Below, piece after piece: positions 1 to 8,247 of a stretch of DNA of 64,000 bases. Positions within the stretch are counted from its first letter, which is position 1; each line of letters starts with the position of its first letter. The notes beneath the pieces were generated by a model, which had not been told where the DNA came from, made no database searches, and saw only the letters and a program-made list of their open reading frames with translations. This DNA is from Occultella gossypii. Lineage in GTDB: Bacteria; Actinomycetota; Actinomycetes; Actinomycetales; Beutenbergiaceae. The stretch covers positions 456,473 to 520,472 of the forward strand of contig NZ_JAGSHT010000010.1 of the NCBI RefSeq assembly GCF_019947135.1, written 5' to 3'. Both the position numbers and the translations under genes were made by a program.

Positions 1-237
1 GTAGGCGTCCACGACCCGCCGGGGCGTGTCCTGCAGGTGCGGTCCGCGCACGTCGCGGCCGAGGGCCGTGAGGAGGTCGCCGACGGCGGTGATCGCCTTC
101 GCGCGATCGATCGGTTGGTGGTCGGTCGCCACATGCTCGAGGTCGACGGCGTCGCGTCCGTGAGCTGTCCCGCTCGGTTGCTCGAGTGCGAACCGAGGGC
201 TCGGCGGCTCCGCGGTGAGGGTGGTCAGGTCGTCCAT
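1..237 (-). CDS. folE: GTP cyclohydrolase I, N-terminal part (cut by window start)
   Basis: GTP cyclohydrolase I turns GTP into dihydroneopterin triphosphate, the first step of folate (and other pterin) synthesis. Only the first 79 codons lie in the window; the reading frame is open to base 1. The visible end contains the family's N-terminal helix pattern, LLTALGRDV followed by LQDTPRRVVDAY, which matches the usual 'LL.ALGED..R.GL.DTP.RVA.AY' of FolE. The catalytic and zinc-binding residues lie outside the window. The ATG at 237-235 is the only good start. It is divergent from the SufR-like regulator gene at 308, with an inverted repeat (262-281) between them. Identification rests on one motif, but that motif is characteristic. 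Confidence 0.85.
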   Translation of the reverse strand, partial: MDDLTTLTAEPPSPRFALEQPSGTAHGRDAVDLEHVATDHQPIDRAKAITAVGDLLTALGRDVRGPHLQDTPRRVVDAY

Positions 238-261
238 GCAACGACGGTAGATCCGTTCCCG

Positions 262-281
262 AACTTTCGTCCAGCAAAGTT
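262..281. promoter_or_regulatory. Inverted repeat AACTTT-N8-AAAGTT, candidate operator
   Basis: AACTTT (262-267) and AAAGTT (276-281) form a perfect 6-bp inverted repeat with an 8-base spacer in the short gap between folE and the SufR-like regulator. It lies just upstream of the TAGGGT -10-like box (295-300) of the regulator gene, so it would overlap the -35 zone. An autoregulatory operator is the simplest reading; this is inference. Confidence 0.45.
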
Positions 282-307
282 GTTTTTAGAAGCGTAGGGT
301 GGTGGTC

Positions 308-976
308 ATGGTCGAGGACACCACGCATCGGCTCGCCGCGCTGGACCATCCGACGCGCCGCGCGCTGTACGACCTGATCGCCGGGCAGGACGAGCCCGTC
401 GGGCGGGAGGCCGCCGCGAGCGCGCTCGGGCTGAGCCGCAGCACCGCCGCCTTCCACCTGGAGGCGCTGGCCGCCGCCGGCCTGCTCGGCGTGGAGTTCC
501 GCCGGCTCGGCGGGCGCCGCGGTCCCGGTGCCGGCCGCCCGACGAAGCTCTACACCCGCGCCGCCGAGGAGATCTCGGTGTCCGTGCCGCCCCGGCACTA
601 CGAGCTGGCCGCGGACCTGTTCGCCGGGGCGATCGCCGAGTCCGCACGGACCGGCGCCGGCGTCCGGGACGTGCTCCGCGAGCGCGCCGCGGCCGACGGT
701 CGCGCCCGTGGCGAGCGTGCGGGCACGTTCGAGGCGGCCCTGGCCGGCGTGGGCTTCACCCCGCGGGAGGAGCCGGCCGGCGACCTGGTGATGGGCAACT
801 GCCCGTTCCACCAGCTCGCGCAGGCGCACACGGAGCTGGTCTGCGAGCTCAACTACTCGCTCGTGCGAGGCATGGCCGAGGGCGCCGCGTGTGGCCGGCG
901 GGTGGTCGCCGATCCGGGCGCCGGGCGCTGCTGCGTGCGGGCCGAGGCCCGGCCCGAAGAGGCCGGCCCGCCGTGA
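308..976 (+). CDS. SufR-like winged-helix transcriptional regulator
   Basis: A 222-residue regulator with an ArsR/MarR-like winged helix in residues 5-85 (helix-turn-helix around AAASALGLSRSTAAFHLEAL) and a C-terminal cysteine region. The C-terminal NCPFH motif and cysteines 165, 179, 195 and 208 are spaced much like the Fe-S ligands of SufR, the iron-sulfur-cluster-sensing repressor of suf operons, so it may bind a cluster or metal. No suf genes are visible here. I chose ATG 308 over GTG 299 because TAGGGT (295-300) lies seven bases before it, fitting a leaderless start. It is divergent from folE. The SufR assignment is by motif; the real targets are unknown. Confidence 0.75.
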   Translation: MVEDTTHRLAALDHPTRRALYDLIAGQDEPVGREAAASALGLSRSTAAFHLEALAAAGLLGVEFRRLGGRRGPGAGRPTKLYTRAAEEISVSVPPRHYELAADLFAGAIAESARTGAGVRDVLRERAAADGRARGERAGTFEAALAGVGFTPREEPAGDLVMGNCPFHQLAQAHTELVCELNYSLVRGMAEGAACGRRVVADPGAGRCCVRAEARPEEAGPP

Positions 977-991
977 CCGACCACCCGGACG

Positions 992-1762
992 TCAGTCCCG
1001 GTCCTCGGAGTTGATCGACGACGCCAGTCGGCGCACCACCGACCGCGGCGCCGCCCGGGACAGGAACGCGATCGCGCGGTAGAGGGCACCCGGCACGCTC
1101 ATCACGACGCCGCGCTCGAGGTCCCGCAGCGAGGTGGCGACGAGGTGGTCGACGTCCACGTACATCCAGTCGGGCATCCTCGACATGTCGATCTCGGCGC
1201 GGTCGTGGAACTCGGTGCGCACGAACCCCGGACAGAGCGCCTGGACACGGACGCCGTGGGCGGCGACGTCGGTCGCGAGCCCCTCGGAGAACTGCAGCAC
1301 CCAGGCCTTCGAGGCCGAGTACGTGCTGCCTCGGCCGGGCAGCATGGACGCGATCGAGGCGACGTTGATGATCGCGCCGTTGCCGCGCTCGACGAGGCCG
1401 GGCAGCGCGGCGTGGGTCAGCCGCAGCACGGCCTCGACGTTCACGGCGAGCTGGCGGCGCAGGTCCGCCTCGTCGGCGTTCAGGAACGGCGTGCCGACGG
1501 CGAGGCCTGCGTTGTTGACGAGGGTGCGGATGTCGGGGTGGCGGAGTCGGGCGGCGACGGCGTCCACACCGGCCGAGGTCGCCAGGTCGGCCCCGAGCAC
1601 CTCAACACTCGGGGCGCCGGTGGCCCGGCACTCGGCAGCGATCTCCTCGAGTCGACCGGTGCTGCGGGCGACCAGCACCAGGCCGTTGCCCCGCCGCGCG
1701 AGGTGCCGGGCGAACGCGAGGCCGATGCCGGACGAGGCGCCGGTGATGAGAGCGGTGGGCAT
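992..1762 (-). CDS. SDR-family NAD(P)-dependent oxidoreductase
   Basis: Classical short-chain dehydrogenase/reductase of 256 residues. The nucleotide-binding TGASSGIG loop is at residues 7-14, NNAG at 83-86, and the catalytic Ser136, Tyr148 and Lys152 (YSASK) are all present. The length is normal for the family and the enzyme should be soluble and cytosolic. The C-terminal 'VPGALYRAIAFLSRAAPRS' region resembles the DltE/YqjQ-like SDR subgroup, whose substrates are mostly unknown. A TACGCT box (1774-1769) ends six bases before the ATG, which suggests a leaderless mRNA. It lies 40 bases beyond the start-distal end of the aminotransferase gene on the same strand, so cotranscription is possible. 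The substrate cannot be told from sequence. Confidence 0.85.
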   Translation of the reverse strand: MPTALITGASSGIGLAFARHLARRGNGLVLVARSTGRLEEIAAECRATGAPSVEVLGADLATSAGVDAVAARLRHPDIRTLVNNAGLAVGTPFLNADEADLRRQLAVNVEAVLRLTHAALPGLVERGNGAIINVASIASMLPGRGSTYSASKAWVLQFSEGLATDVAAHGVRVQALCPGFVRTEFHDRAEIDMSRMPDWMYVDVDHLVATSLRDLERGVVMSVPGALYRAIAFLSRAAPRSVVRRLASSINSEDRD

Positions 1763-1802
1763 GCCGCCAGCGTAAGGCCGGGCACCCGCCGTCGGCCCGT
1801 CG

Positions 1803-2993
1803 TCAGCCCGTCGTGAGCCTGGTCAGGCCGCGCTTGATGCCGCGGACCGCCTGCCCGATGCGCTGTTCGTTCTCGATGAGCGCGAACCGCACGAACCCCT
1901 CCCCGCCAGGGCCGAAGCCGACGCCGGGTGATACGGCCACGTCGCAAGCGTTGACCAGGTGCGTGGCGAACTCGATCGAGTCCATCTCCCGGTAGGGCTC
2001 GGGGATCCGCGCCCACGCGAACATGGTGCCCTTCGGCTTGAGGATGTCCCAGCCGATGCGGGCGAGCCCGTCGTAGAGGGTGTCCCGGCGGGACTCGTAG
2101 ATCGCGCTGAGCTCGGCCGGGTACTCGGTGGCCTCGTTCAGGGTGACGGTGGCGGCGATCTGGATCGGCTGGAAGGTGCCGTAGTCGAGGTAGCTCTTCA
2201 GCTGGGACAGCGCCTTAATGACGTCCCGGCGGCCGACCATGAACGCGACCCGCCAGCCGGCCATCGAGTAGGACTTCGTCATCGAGTACAGCTCGACGGC
2301 CACCTCGGTGGCACCTTCGCACTGCATGATCGACGGCGGCGTCCAGCCGTCGAAGCACATGTCCGCGTAGGCGAGGTCGTGGACCAGGGCGACGTCGCGG
2401 TCCCGGGCCCAGTCGACGAGGCGCTGCAGGTCCGCCAGCTCCACGGTGGAGGTGGTCGGGTTGTGCGGGAAGGACAGCACCACCACCCGTGGCTTGGGCC
2501 AGCCCAGCTCCCAGGCCTCCATGACCCGGTCGATGTAGCCGCCGCCGTCGGTACCGTCGCCGATCGGGACCTGCCGGGTGTCGGCGCCGGCGAAGTACGG
2601 CCCCCAGATGTGGATCGGGTAGCTCGGCGTGGGCACGATCGCGGCGTCGCCGGGGGCCAGCAGCACCCACATCAGGTGGCTGAAGCCCTCCTTCGCGCCG
2701 ATCGTGGAGAGCACCTCGGCGTCCGGGTCGAGGGTGACGCCGAACCGCCGCTGGTACAGGTTCGCCACCGCCAGGCGCAGGTTCGGGATGCCGCGCGAGG
2801 AGGAGTACCGGTGGTTGCGGGCGTTGTGGGCGGCCTCGGCCAGCTTGTCGACGGCGATCTGCGGGGACGGCAGGTCCGGGTTGCCGAAGCCGAGGTCGAT
2901 GACGTCCCGGCCGGCGCGCCGGGCCTCCAGCTTGAGCCCGTCGATGATCGTGAACACGTACGGGGGCAGACCCTCGATGCGGCGGAAGTCCAT
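1803..2993 (-). CDS. alaC: PLP-dependent alanine transaminase-type aminotransferase
   Basis: Class I/II fold-type I aminotransferase of 396 residues, very close in its motifs to AlaC (glutamate-pyruvate aminotransferase): an N-terminal GLPPYVF segment, DLGFGNPD, the SFPHNPTT phosphate/substrate region, Asp206 and Tyr209, and Lys240 in SMTKSYSMAGWR as the Schiff-base lysine. LKSYLDYGTFQPIQ is typical of AlaC-type enzymes. It would interconvert pyruvate and alanine with glutamate/2-oxoglutarate. The start ATG 2993 lies six bases after a TAACGT box (3005-3000), consistent with leaderless transcription. It is divergent from the nicotinamidase gene. The fine substrate range is inferred from the family. 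Confidence 0.85.
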   Translation of the reverse strand: MDFRRIEGLPPYVFTIIDGLKLEARRAGRDVIDLGFGNPDLPSPQIAVDKLAEAAHNARNHRYSSSRGIPNLRLAVANLYQRRFGVTLDPDAEVLSTIGAKEGFSHLMWVLLAPGDAAIVPTPSYPIHIWGPYFAGADTRQVPIGDGTDGGGYIDRVMEAWELGWPKPRVVVLSFPHNPTTSTVELADLQRLVDWARDRDVALVHDLAYADMCFDGWTPPSIMQCEGATEVAVELYSMTKSYSMAGWRVAFMVGRRDVIKALSQLKSYLDYGTFQPIQIAATVTLNEATEYPAELSAIYESRRDTLYDGLARIGWDILKPKGTMFAWARIPEPYREMDSIEFATHLVNACDVAVSPGVGFGPGGEGFVRFALIENEQRIGQAVRGIKRGLTRLTTG

Positions 2994-3053
2994 GGCGAAA
3001 CGTTACCGCCGCGTGCTGTCGAGGCGCCGCGTGGGAGTGGCACAGTGGGAGTC

Positions 3054-3635
3054 ATGAGCACCGGCAGAGCACTCCTGGTCGTGGACGTCCAACCCACCTT
3101 CTGCGAGGGCGGCGCCCTGGCCGTCGACGGCGGCAATGCCGTCGCCGATCGGGTCGCCGAGTTCGCCCGCAACCACCGGGACGCCTACGACCTCGTGGTC
3201 ACCACCCAGGACTGGCACATCGACCCGGGTGAGCACTTCTCGGACACCCCGGACTTCATCGACTCCTGGCCCCCGCACGGCGTGGCCGGCACCCCCGAGG
3301 CGGAACTGCATCCGGCGCTGGCGGACCTGAACGCGGACGTGGCGGTCAAGAAGGGCGCCTACGAGGCGGCCTACTCCGGATTCGAGGGCACGGACGCCGA
3401 GGGCCGCTCGCTCGCCGAGATCCTCACCGCCGCGGGCATCGCGGACGTGGACGTGGTCGGCATCGCGGAGTCCCACTGCGTCAAGGAGACCGCTCTCGAC
3501 GCGCTCGACCAGCACCTGCGGACCCGCCTCTTCACGGACCTGACGGTGCCGGTGAGCCCGCAGCAGGGTGAGGCCGCTCGCGCCGAGCTGGCCGCCGCCG
3601 GGGTCGAGCTGTTGCGCTCGGACGAACTCGGCTAG
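3054..3635 (+). CDS. pncA: Nicotinamidase (isochorismatase-fold hydrolase)
   Basis: Hydrolyses nicotinamide to nicotinate in the NAD salvage pathway. This 193-residue protein carries the complete catalytic triad of the family: Asp11 (VVDVQPTF), Lys100 and Cys142 (AESHCVKETALDA). The metal ligands Asp53, His55, His61 and His75 are also visible in TQDWHIDPGEHF and SWPPH. The length matches actinobacterial PncA. ATG 3054 was chosen because homologues start just before the first beta strand, and CACAGT (3041-3046) ends seven bases upstream. The stop codon shares CTAG with the stop codon of the convergent GNAT gene, so the two reading frames meet without any gap. Confidence 0.9.
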   Translation: MSTGRALLVVDVQPTFCEGGALAVDGGNAVADRVAEFARNHRDAYDLVVTTQDWHIDPGEHFSDTPDFIDSWPPHGVAGTPEAELHPALADLNADVAVKKGAYEAAYSGFEGTDAEGRSLAEILTAAGIADVDVVGIAESHCVKETALDALDQHLRTRLFTDLTVPVSPQQGEAARAELAAAGVELLRSDELG

Positions 3636-4093
3636 ACGCGTTCGGTGGTGGTACGCACCCCGAGGACCTGGCCGAAGACCCGTTCCCCGGTCGGCACGAA
3701 ACCGCACCGGAGGTAGAACTCCTCGGGCCCACCCTCGCCCTCCACCCACAGGACGGTGATCCGGTCCCGGCCCCGCCGCCGAGCCTCGCGGGCGACCTCC
3801 TCGACCGCGAAGCGGCCCACGCCTCGCCGCTGCGCGCCCGCCGCGACGTTCAGTCGCCAGATCCCGCACCGAAACGCCTCGAGCTCGTTGTCCGGGTCGA
3901 AGTTCGCCATGACGAACCCGACGACCTCGTCCCCGTCGACGATGGCCCGCGGCCAGGCCGTCGGCGTCACGTACGCCTCGGCGATCGAGTGCACCACCGG
4001 GGCGACGAACTGGTCCTGACCGGGGCGGAGGGGGAACTCGGTGAGGGCGCGCAGGTTCTTCTCGGTCACGTCGTGAAGCTCGAGTCGGCTCAT
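3632..4093 (-). CDS. GNAT-family N-acetyltransferase
   Basis: A 153-residue GNAT acyltransferase. The acetyl-CoA pyrophosphate-binding loop reads AGAQRRGVGRFAVEEVAR (Q-R-x-G-V-G), followed by the usual C-terminal strand with WVEGEGGPEEFYLRCGFVP. The FVAPVVHSIAEAYV segment near the N-terminus is common in the PaiA/BltD-like group, several of which acetylate polyamines; that substrate is only a guess. The start at ATG 4093 is favoured because TAGGTT (4106-4101) lies seven bases upstream and the longer frame would add a basic, unconserved extension. It is convergent with pncA, with both stop codons inside one CTAG. Confidence 0.85.
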   Translation of the reverse strand: MSRLELHDVTEKNLRALTEFPLRPGQDQFVAPVVHSIAEAYVTPTAWPRAIVDGDEVVGFVMANFDPDNELEAFRCGIWRLNVAAGAQRRGVGRFAVEEVAREARRRGRDRITVLWVEGEGGPEEFYLRCGFVPTGERVFGQVLGVRTTTERV

Positions 4094-4204
4094 CCACCGA
4101 AACCTAGCGGCGAGCACCGACACGCGACCGGGGGCCGGGTGCGGCGATCGAGGGCGGCCCAAGCTGAGCGTCGGGGGCGATCGAGTGCCGCCGCCGGAGC
4201 GGGT

Positions 4205-4663
4205 CTACGCCTCGTCCGACCCGGCCGGCCCGTCGAGCTCGGGCACCCGACCGATCCCCTGGGCGTCCTCGCCGTGCTCGGCGATGAACGCGGTGAAGAT
4301 CTCAGTCCGCAGCGTGGCCACCCGCGCCGCCAACGCCTTGCGCTCGTCCTTCGTGGTGCCTGGCGCGGTGAGCAGTTGGGCCGCGTGCTCGCAATGGGTC
4401 AGGCGCTTCGACCACGCCTCGGCGCGGCGCGACTCGTCGGTGTCGTCGGCGGACTCGGCGAGGTAGGCGACCTGGTCACGGAGCACCTCGATCGTGGCCA
4501 GCACATCCTGCGTGGCCGTGCCCTTGCGCCGGGCGAGCCGGTTGGCCTGGTCCTGGACGCTCTGCCAGATCTCCGGGTTCTGCTTGATCAGTTCGAGCGC
4601 CTTCGGCAGGAACGGTCCGATCCACTTGATCGTCGCGACGATCGTCTTGCGGTCCACGGCCAT
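4205..4663 (-). CDS. Hypothetical protein, 152 residues
   Basis: No family recognised. The protein is soluble, charged and mostly helical by composition. It begins with a helix-rich IKWIGPFLPKALELIKQNPEI-like stretch and has a central run predicted to form coiled helices; no signal peptide or catalytic motif is seen. The start at ATG 4663 is supported by an unusually strong Shine-Dalgarno stretch GGAGGAAGGGGG five bases upstream. Codon use is like the neighbours. It stands alone between the GNAT gene and rsmI on the same strand, with 62 bases between it and rsmI, so it may be cotranscribed with rsmI. Confidence 0.75.
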   Translation of the reverse strand: MAVDRKTIVATIKWIGPFLPKALELIKQNPEIWQSVQDQANRLARRKGTATQDVLATIEVLRDQVAYLAESADDTDESRRAEAWSKRLTHCEHAAQLLTAPGTTKDERKALAARVATLRTEIFTAFIAEHGEDAQGIGRVPELDGPAGSDEA

Positions 4664-4725
4664 GGCGGCCCCCTTCCTCCTCCGGGGTGCCCGCGACACC
4701 CGACTGGGCCAAGGCTACGTCGTGC

Positions 4726-5595
4726 CTACCGGGCCCGCAGGGCAGCCTCGTACAGTTCGCGCCGGCTCACCCCGTGCGCGGCGGCGACGGCGGTGGCCGC
4801 CTCCTTGAGCCGCTCCCCCGCCTCGATCCGGGTCAGCACCTCGGCCACGTGGTCAGCGGGCTCGGAGACCGGCGGCGGCGCTCCTGCGACCACGATCGTG
4901 ATCTCGCCGCGCACACCTTCGGTGGCCCACTCGGCCAGCTCGGCCACGGGTCCGCGGCGCACCTGCTCGTAGGTCTTCGTCAGTTCCCGGCAGACGGCGG
5001 CGGCCCGGTCGCCGCCGAACGCGTCGGCCATCGCGGCGAGCGTGTCCGCGATCCGGTGCGGCGACTCGAAGAACACCATCGTGCGCGGCTCCGCGGCGAG
5101 CGCAGCCAGGGCCCGGCCCCGCTCCCCCGGCTTGCGGGCCACGAAGCCCTCGAACGTGAACCGGTCGCTGGCCAGCCCGGACAGGGCGATGGCGGTGAGG
5201 ACGGCGCTCGGGCCGGGCACCGCGGTGACCCGGACGTCGGCGTCCGCGGCGGCCCGGACCACGCGGAAGCCCGGGTCGGAGACGCCCGGCATGCCGGCGT
5301 CGGAGACCACCAGCACGGTGGCGCCCTCCTGCGCGGCGGCGACGAGGACCTGCGCCCGCTCGGACTCGTTGTGCTCGTGGTAGCTGATCACCCTGGCGGT
5401 GAGGGTGACCCCGAGCCGGCCCGCGAGCGCCCGCAGCCGCCGGGTGTCCTCGGCGGCGATCAGGTCCGCCCGGCCGAGCAGGTCCACCAGGCGCGGCGGA
5501 GCGTCCCCGGTGTCCCCGATCGGGGTTGCCGCGAGCACGATCACCCCGGCTCCGCCGTCGGGATCGGGACCCTCGGACTCGCGATCGATTGCCAC
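4726..5595 (-). CDS. rsmI: 16S rRNA (cytidine(1402)-2'-O)-methyltransferase
   Basis: RsmI 2'-O-methylates cytidine 1402 of 16S rRNA in the ribosomal decoding centre, using S-adenosylmethionine. The 289-residue protein has the tetrapyrrole-methylase fold signatures in order: LAATPIGD (22-28; usually ATPIGN), AEDTR, SDAGMPGVSDPG, VPGPSA, FEGFVARK and FFESPHR. The length is normal. GTG 5595 is the start; CAGACT (5608-5603) ends seven bases upstream, so the transcript may be leaderless. It is divergent from the mannosyltransferase gene, an arrangement well known in actinobacterial genomes. Confidence 0.95.
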   Translation of the reverse strand: MAIDRESEGPDPDGGAGVIVLAATPIGDTGDAPPRLVDLLGRADLIAAEDTRRLRALAGRLGVTLTARVISYHEHNESERAQVLVAAAQEGATVLVVSDAGMPGVSDPGFRVVRAAADADVRVTAVPGPSAVLTAIALSGLASDRFTFEGFVARKPGERGRALAALAAEPRTMVFFESPHRIADTLAAMADAFGGDRAAAVCRELTKTYEQVRRGPVAELAEWATEGVRGEITIVVAGAPPPVSEPADHVAEVLTRIEAGERLKEAATAVAAAHGVSRRELYEAALRAR

Positions 5596-5628
5596 GCATG
5601 CCAGTCTGCCCCACTTACACTCGTGCGG

Positions 5629-7443
5629 GTGAGCCGGTCAGCAGAGGGGGCGCCCGACGTCGAGGAGGACGCCGGCGCGACCCGGCACACGGACGCGACC
5701 GACCTCGACGCTAGCGAGCGCACGGCTGCGACGGGGGCCACCGGCCCGGGCCACGAGGACCGGACGGAAACTCACCCGCACCACGCAGCCCCCGCCGTCG
5801 GGTGGTCCACCCGCGTGCGCCAAGCGCTGCGCGCGCCGAAGCTGCAGTACGCGGGCCGCACCCAGGAGCAGATCGAGCGGAGCCTGCTCGGCCGGCTGCA
5901 GGTGACCTCGATCCCCGGCTCACGGCTGTGGGCGTGGCTCGGTCCAGCCCTGGTGACGGCGTTCGCGGCGGTGCTCCGGCTGGCGTACCTGGACCGGCCG
6001 GCCCGGCTCGTGTTCGACGAGACCTACTACGTCAAGCAGGCCTACTCGCTGCTCGCGCTCGGCTACGAGGGCGACTGGAACGAGGAGCCCGACGAGAACT
6101 TCGCGGCCGGCGACTACTCCGACCTGCAGACCACCGCGGACTACGTGGTGCACCCGTCGGTCGGCAAGTGGATGATCGCCGCCGGGATCCGGCTGCTCGG
6201 GGTGGACAGCCCGTGGGGCTGGCGGATCAGCGCCGCGGTCATCGGCATCATCAGCGTGTTCATGCTCGCCCGGATCGGGCGGCGGCTGTTCTCGTCGACG
6301 CTGCTCGGCTGCACCGCAGCCCTGTTCCTGGCGATCGACGGCATCCACATCGTGATGTCCCGGATCTCGATCCTCGACATCTTCCTGTCCTTCTGGGTCC
6401 TCGCCGCGTTCGGAGCGCTGCTGCTCGACCGGGAGCGACATCGGCGCCGGCTCGCCCGGGCGGCCTCGGTCGAGATCGCCCAACACGGCTCGCTGCGGGA
6501 CCCGTGGGGCCCGAAGGTCGGCGTGCGCTGGTGGCTGCTCGTGGCCGGCGTGTGCCTCGGCCTGGCGTGTGGCGTGAAGTGGTCGGGCATCTACGCGGTC
6601 GCCGTGTTCGGGTTGTTCGCGGTCGCCTGGACGATCAGCGCCCGCCGGGCGGTCGGGGTGCGCCTGTGGGTGGGGGCCGGTGCCCTGCGCGACGGCGTAC
6701 CGGCCTTCCTCGCCATGGTGCCGACGGCGGCGCTCACCTATGTGCTCACGTGGCTGCCGTGGTGGCTTAACCCGAACTCCTACAACCGCCAGTGGGCCAC
6801 CGAGGTGAACGCGCTCGCCGACGTGCCCGAGCGCCCGTGGCTGCCGGACTGGCTGAACTCCTGGTGGGAGTACCACCTGAAGATGTGGGACTTCCACAAC
6901 AACCTCACGTCCGAGCACACCTACATGTCGCAGCCGTGGGGATGGCTGATCCAGTGGCGGCCGACCTCGTTCGCATGGCGGTCGGTCGAGTCCGACGCGG
7001 GCGCGATGGACCTGTGCGGTGCCGAGCGGTGCGCGGGGGCGATCCTGGCCGTGGGCAACCCGATCATCTGGTGGGGCGCGGCCCTGGCTCTGGTCCTGGG
7101 GGTCTGGGCGGCGCTGCGGCGCCGTGACTGGCGGGCCTGGGCGATCCTCGCGGGCTATCTCGCGATGTACGTGCCGTGGTTCGCGTACTCGGAGCGCACC
7201 ATCTTCACGTTCTACACGGTCGCGTTCGTGCCGTTCGTGGTGCTGGCGCTGACCTACGTGATCGCCGAGCTGATCGGCCCTGCGGACGTGCCGCTGCGGG
7301 AGCGCCGGCCGGGGATCTGGACGGCGGCGGTGATCGTGGTCCTCGCGCTCGTGGTGTCCGCGTTCTACTGGCCGATCTGGAGCAACCAGTGGGTGCCGTA
7401 CACGTTCTGGCGCCTGCACATGCTGCTGCCCACCTGGGTCTGA
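5629..7443 (+). CDS. pmt: Dolichyl-phosphate-mannose-type protein O-mannosyltransferase
   Basis: Membrane GT39 enzyme that transfers mannose from polyprenyl-phosphate-mannose to Ser/Thr of secreted proteins during Sec export. The 604-residue protein starts with a charged, disordered cytosolic tail (about 1-95), followed by about ten hydrophobic spans. The catalytic Asp130-Glu131 (FDETYYVKQAY) lies in the first external loop, as in the family. A second conserved loop has WWLNPNSYNRQW, and a C-terminal block (about 395 onward) matches the PMT four-TM domain. The start could be GTG 5623 or 5629; I prefer 5629 because TACACT (5616-5621) ends seven bases before it, a leaderless arrangement. Divergent from rsmI. 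Confidence 0.92.
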   Translation: MSRSAEGAPDVEEDAGATRHTDATDLDASERTAATGATGPGHEDRTETHPHHAAPAVGWSTRVRQALRAPKLQYAGRTQEQIERSLLGRLQVTSIPGSRLWAWLGPALVTAFAAVLRLAYLDRPARLVFDETYYVKQAYSLLALGYEGDWNEEPDENFAAGDYSDLQTTADYVVHPSVGKWMIAAGIRLLGVDSPWGWRISAAVIGIISVFMLARIGRRLFSSTLLGCTAALFLAIDGIHIVMSRISILDIFLSFWVLAAFGALLLDRERHRRRLARAASVEIAQHGSLRDPWGPKVGVRWWLLVAGVCLGLACGVKWSGIYAVAVFGLFAVAWTISARRAVGVRLWVGAGALRDGVPAFLAMVPTAALTYVLTWLPWWLNPNSYNRQWATEVNALADVPERPWLPDWLNSWWEYHLKMWDFHNNLTSEHTYMSQPWGWLIQWRPTSFAWRSVESDAGAMDLCGAERCAGAILAVGNPIIWWGAALALVLGVWAALRRRDWRAWAILAGYLAMYVPWFAYSERTIFTFYTVAFVPFVVLALTYVIAELIGPADVPLRERRPGIWTAAVIVVLALVVSAFYWPIWSNQWVPYTFWRLHMLLPTWV

Positions 7444-7453
7444 GCGGCGCCGG

Positions 7454-8239
7454 TCAGTAGTACTCGGCCGGCAGCGCGCCGGTGAGCCACGGAAGCTCGT
7501 TGTCCCGGATGAAGGTCGAGAGCGTCTCCTCCCGGGGCAGGACCCGTGGCAGCCACACCTCGAGCGACCCGATCAGCGCCGCCGCGTCGGCGGGGTCCGC
7601 CTGCGCGAGGACCCGCTGCCAGCGCGGGAGGAACCCGGTTGGCAGGTCCGGCAGGTTGGTGAGGGTGTCGGTGACGTACTTGGGGCCCCGGAGCAGGGTC
7701 CGGTTGGCGGCGAGCACGCACCGGGCCGCAGCCAGCCCCAGGTGCAGGGCGGCGTGCCGGCGCAGGAACTCGTCACCGGACGCGTGCGCCTGCCCGAGGA
7801 AGTAGCGACCGTGCAGCCGGGCCTGGGCGAGGTGGGCGTCCACGCGCCGGTCCCACTCCTGTTCCGGAAGCGTGGCCAGGCCCGCGATGGACGCCTCGAT
7901 CCCGGGCAGGGCGCTGAACACCACCCGGGCGCCGGCGAACGAGGCACGGGTGGGGTCGTCCCCGCGGTCCGCCGCGGCCGCGAGGTAACTCGGGCTGGCG
8001 AGTTTGATGTCCACGTAGCCGCCCGGGTAGTCCTCATCGTGACGTTCGCTCCAGGCCAGCCTGTTCGCCTCGGCCGCCGCATCCCAGGCGTCGTCGTCGA
8101 CCACGAGGTAGACGTCGAGGTCGCTGTCGGGCCGTTCGGTCCCGCGGGCTACGGAGCCGACGAGCACGACGGCGAGGGTCGTCTCCTGCGCGGCGGCGTC
8201 CCGCACGTACCGCGTGAGTGCCGCCTCGTGGTGCTCCAC
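7454..8239 (-). CDS. MNT-type nucleotidyltransferase domain protein
   Basis: A 261-residue protein whose N-terminus has the polymerase-beta-like nucleotidyltransferase signature: GSVARGTERPDSDLD at residues 28-42, with Gly28-Ser29 and metal-binding Asp40 and Asp42. The rest is helical and has the layout of kanamycin-type or substrate-binding NTase families, so it could adenylylate a small molecule or protein; no target is evident. GTG 8239 was chosen as start because it begins just before the NTase fold and nine bases after the stop of the upstream permease gene (8248). It is therefore probably cotranscribed with the sugar ABC transporter, although a role in sugar uptake is not obvious. An antibiotic-modifying role is possible but unsupported. 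Confidence 0.75.
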   Translation of the reverse strand: MEHHEAALTRYVRDAAAQETTLAVVLVGSVARGTERPDSDLDVYLVVDDDAWDAAAEANRLAWSERHDEDYPGGYVDIKLASPSYLAAAADRGDDPTRASFAGARVVFSALPGIEASIAGLATLPEQEWDRRVDAHLAQARLHGRYFLGQAHASGDEFLRRHAALHLGLAAARCVLAANRTLLRGPKYVTDTLTNLPDLPTGFLPRWQRVLAQADPADAAALIGSLEVWLPRVLPREETLSTFIRDNELPWLTGALPAEYY

Positions 8240-8247
8240 CGGCAGCG

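Noticed and set aside
5920..7419. A 499-codon minus-strand frame opposite pmt
   Set aside because: Arg/His/Pro-rich mirror frame without any membrane segments; pmt is clear on the plus strand.
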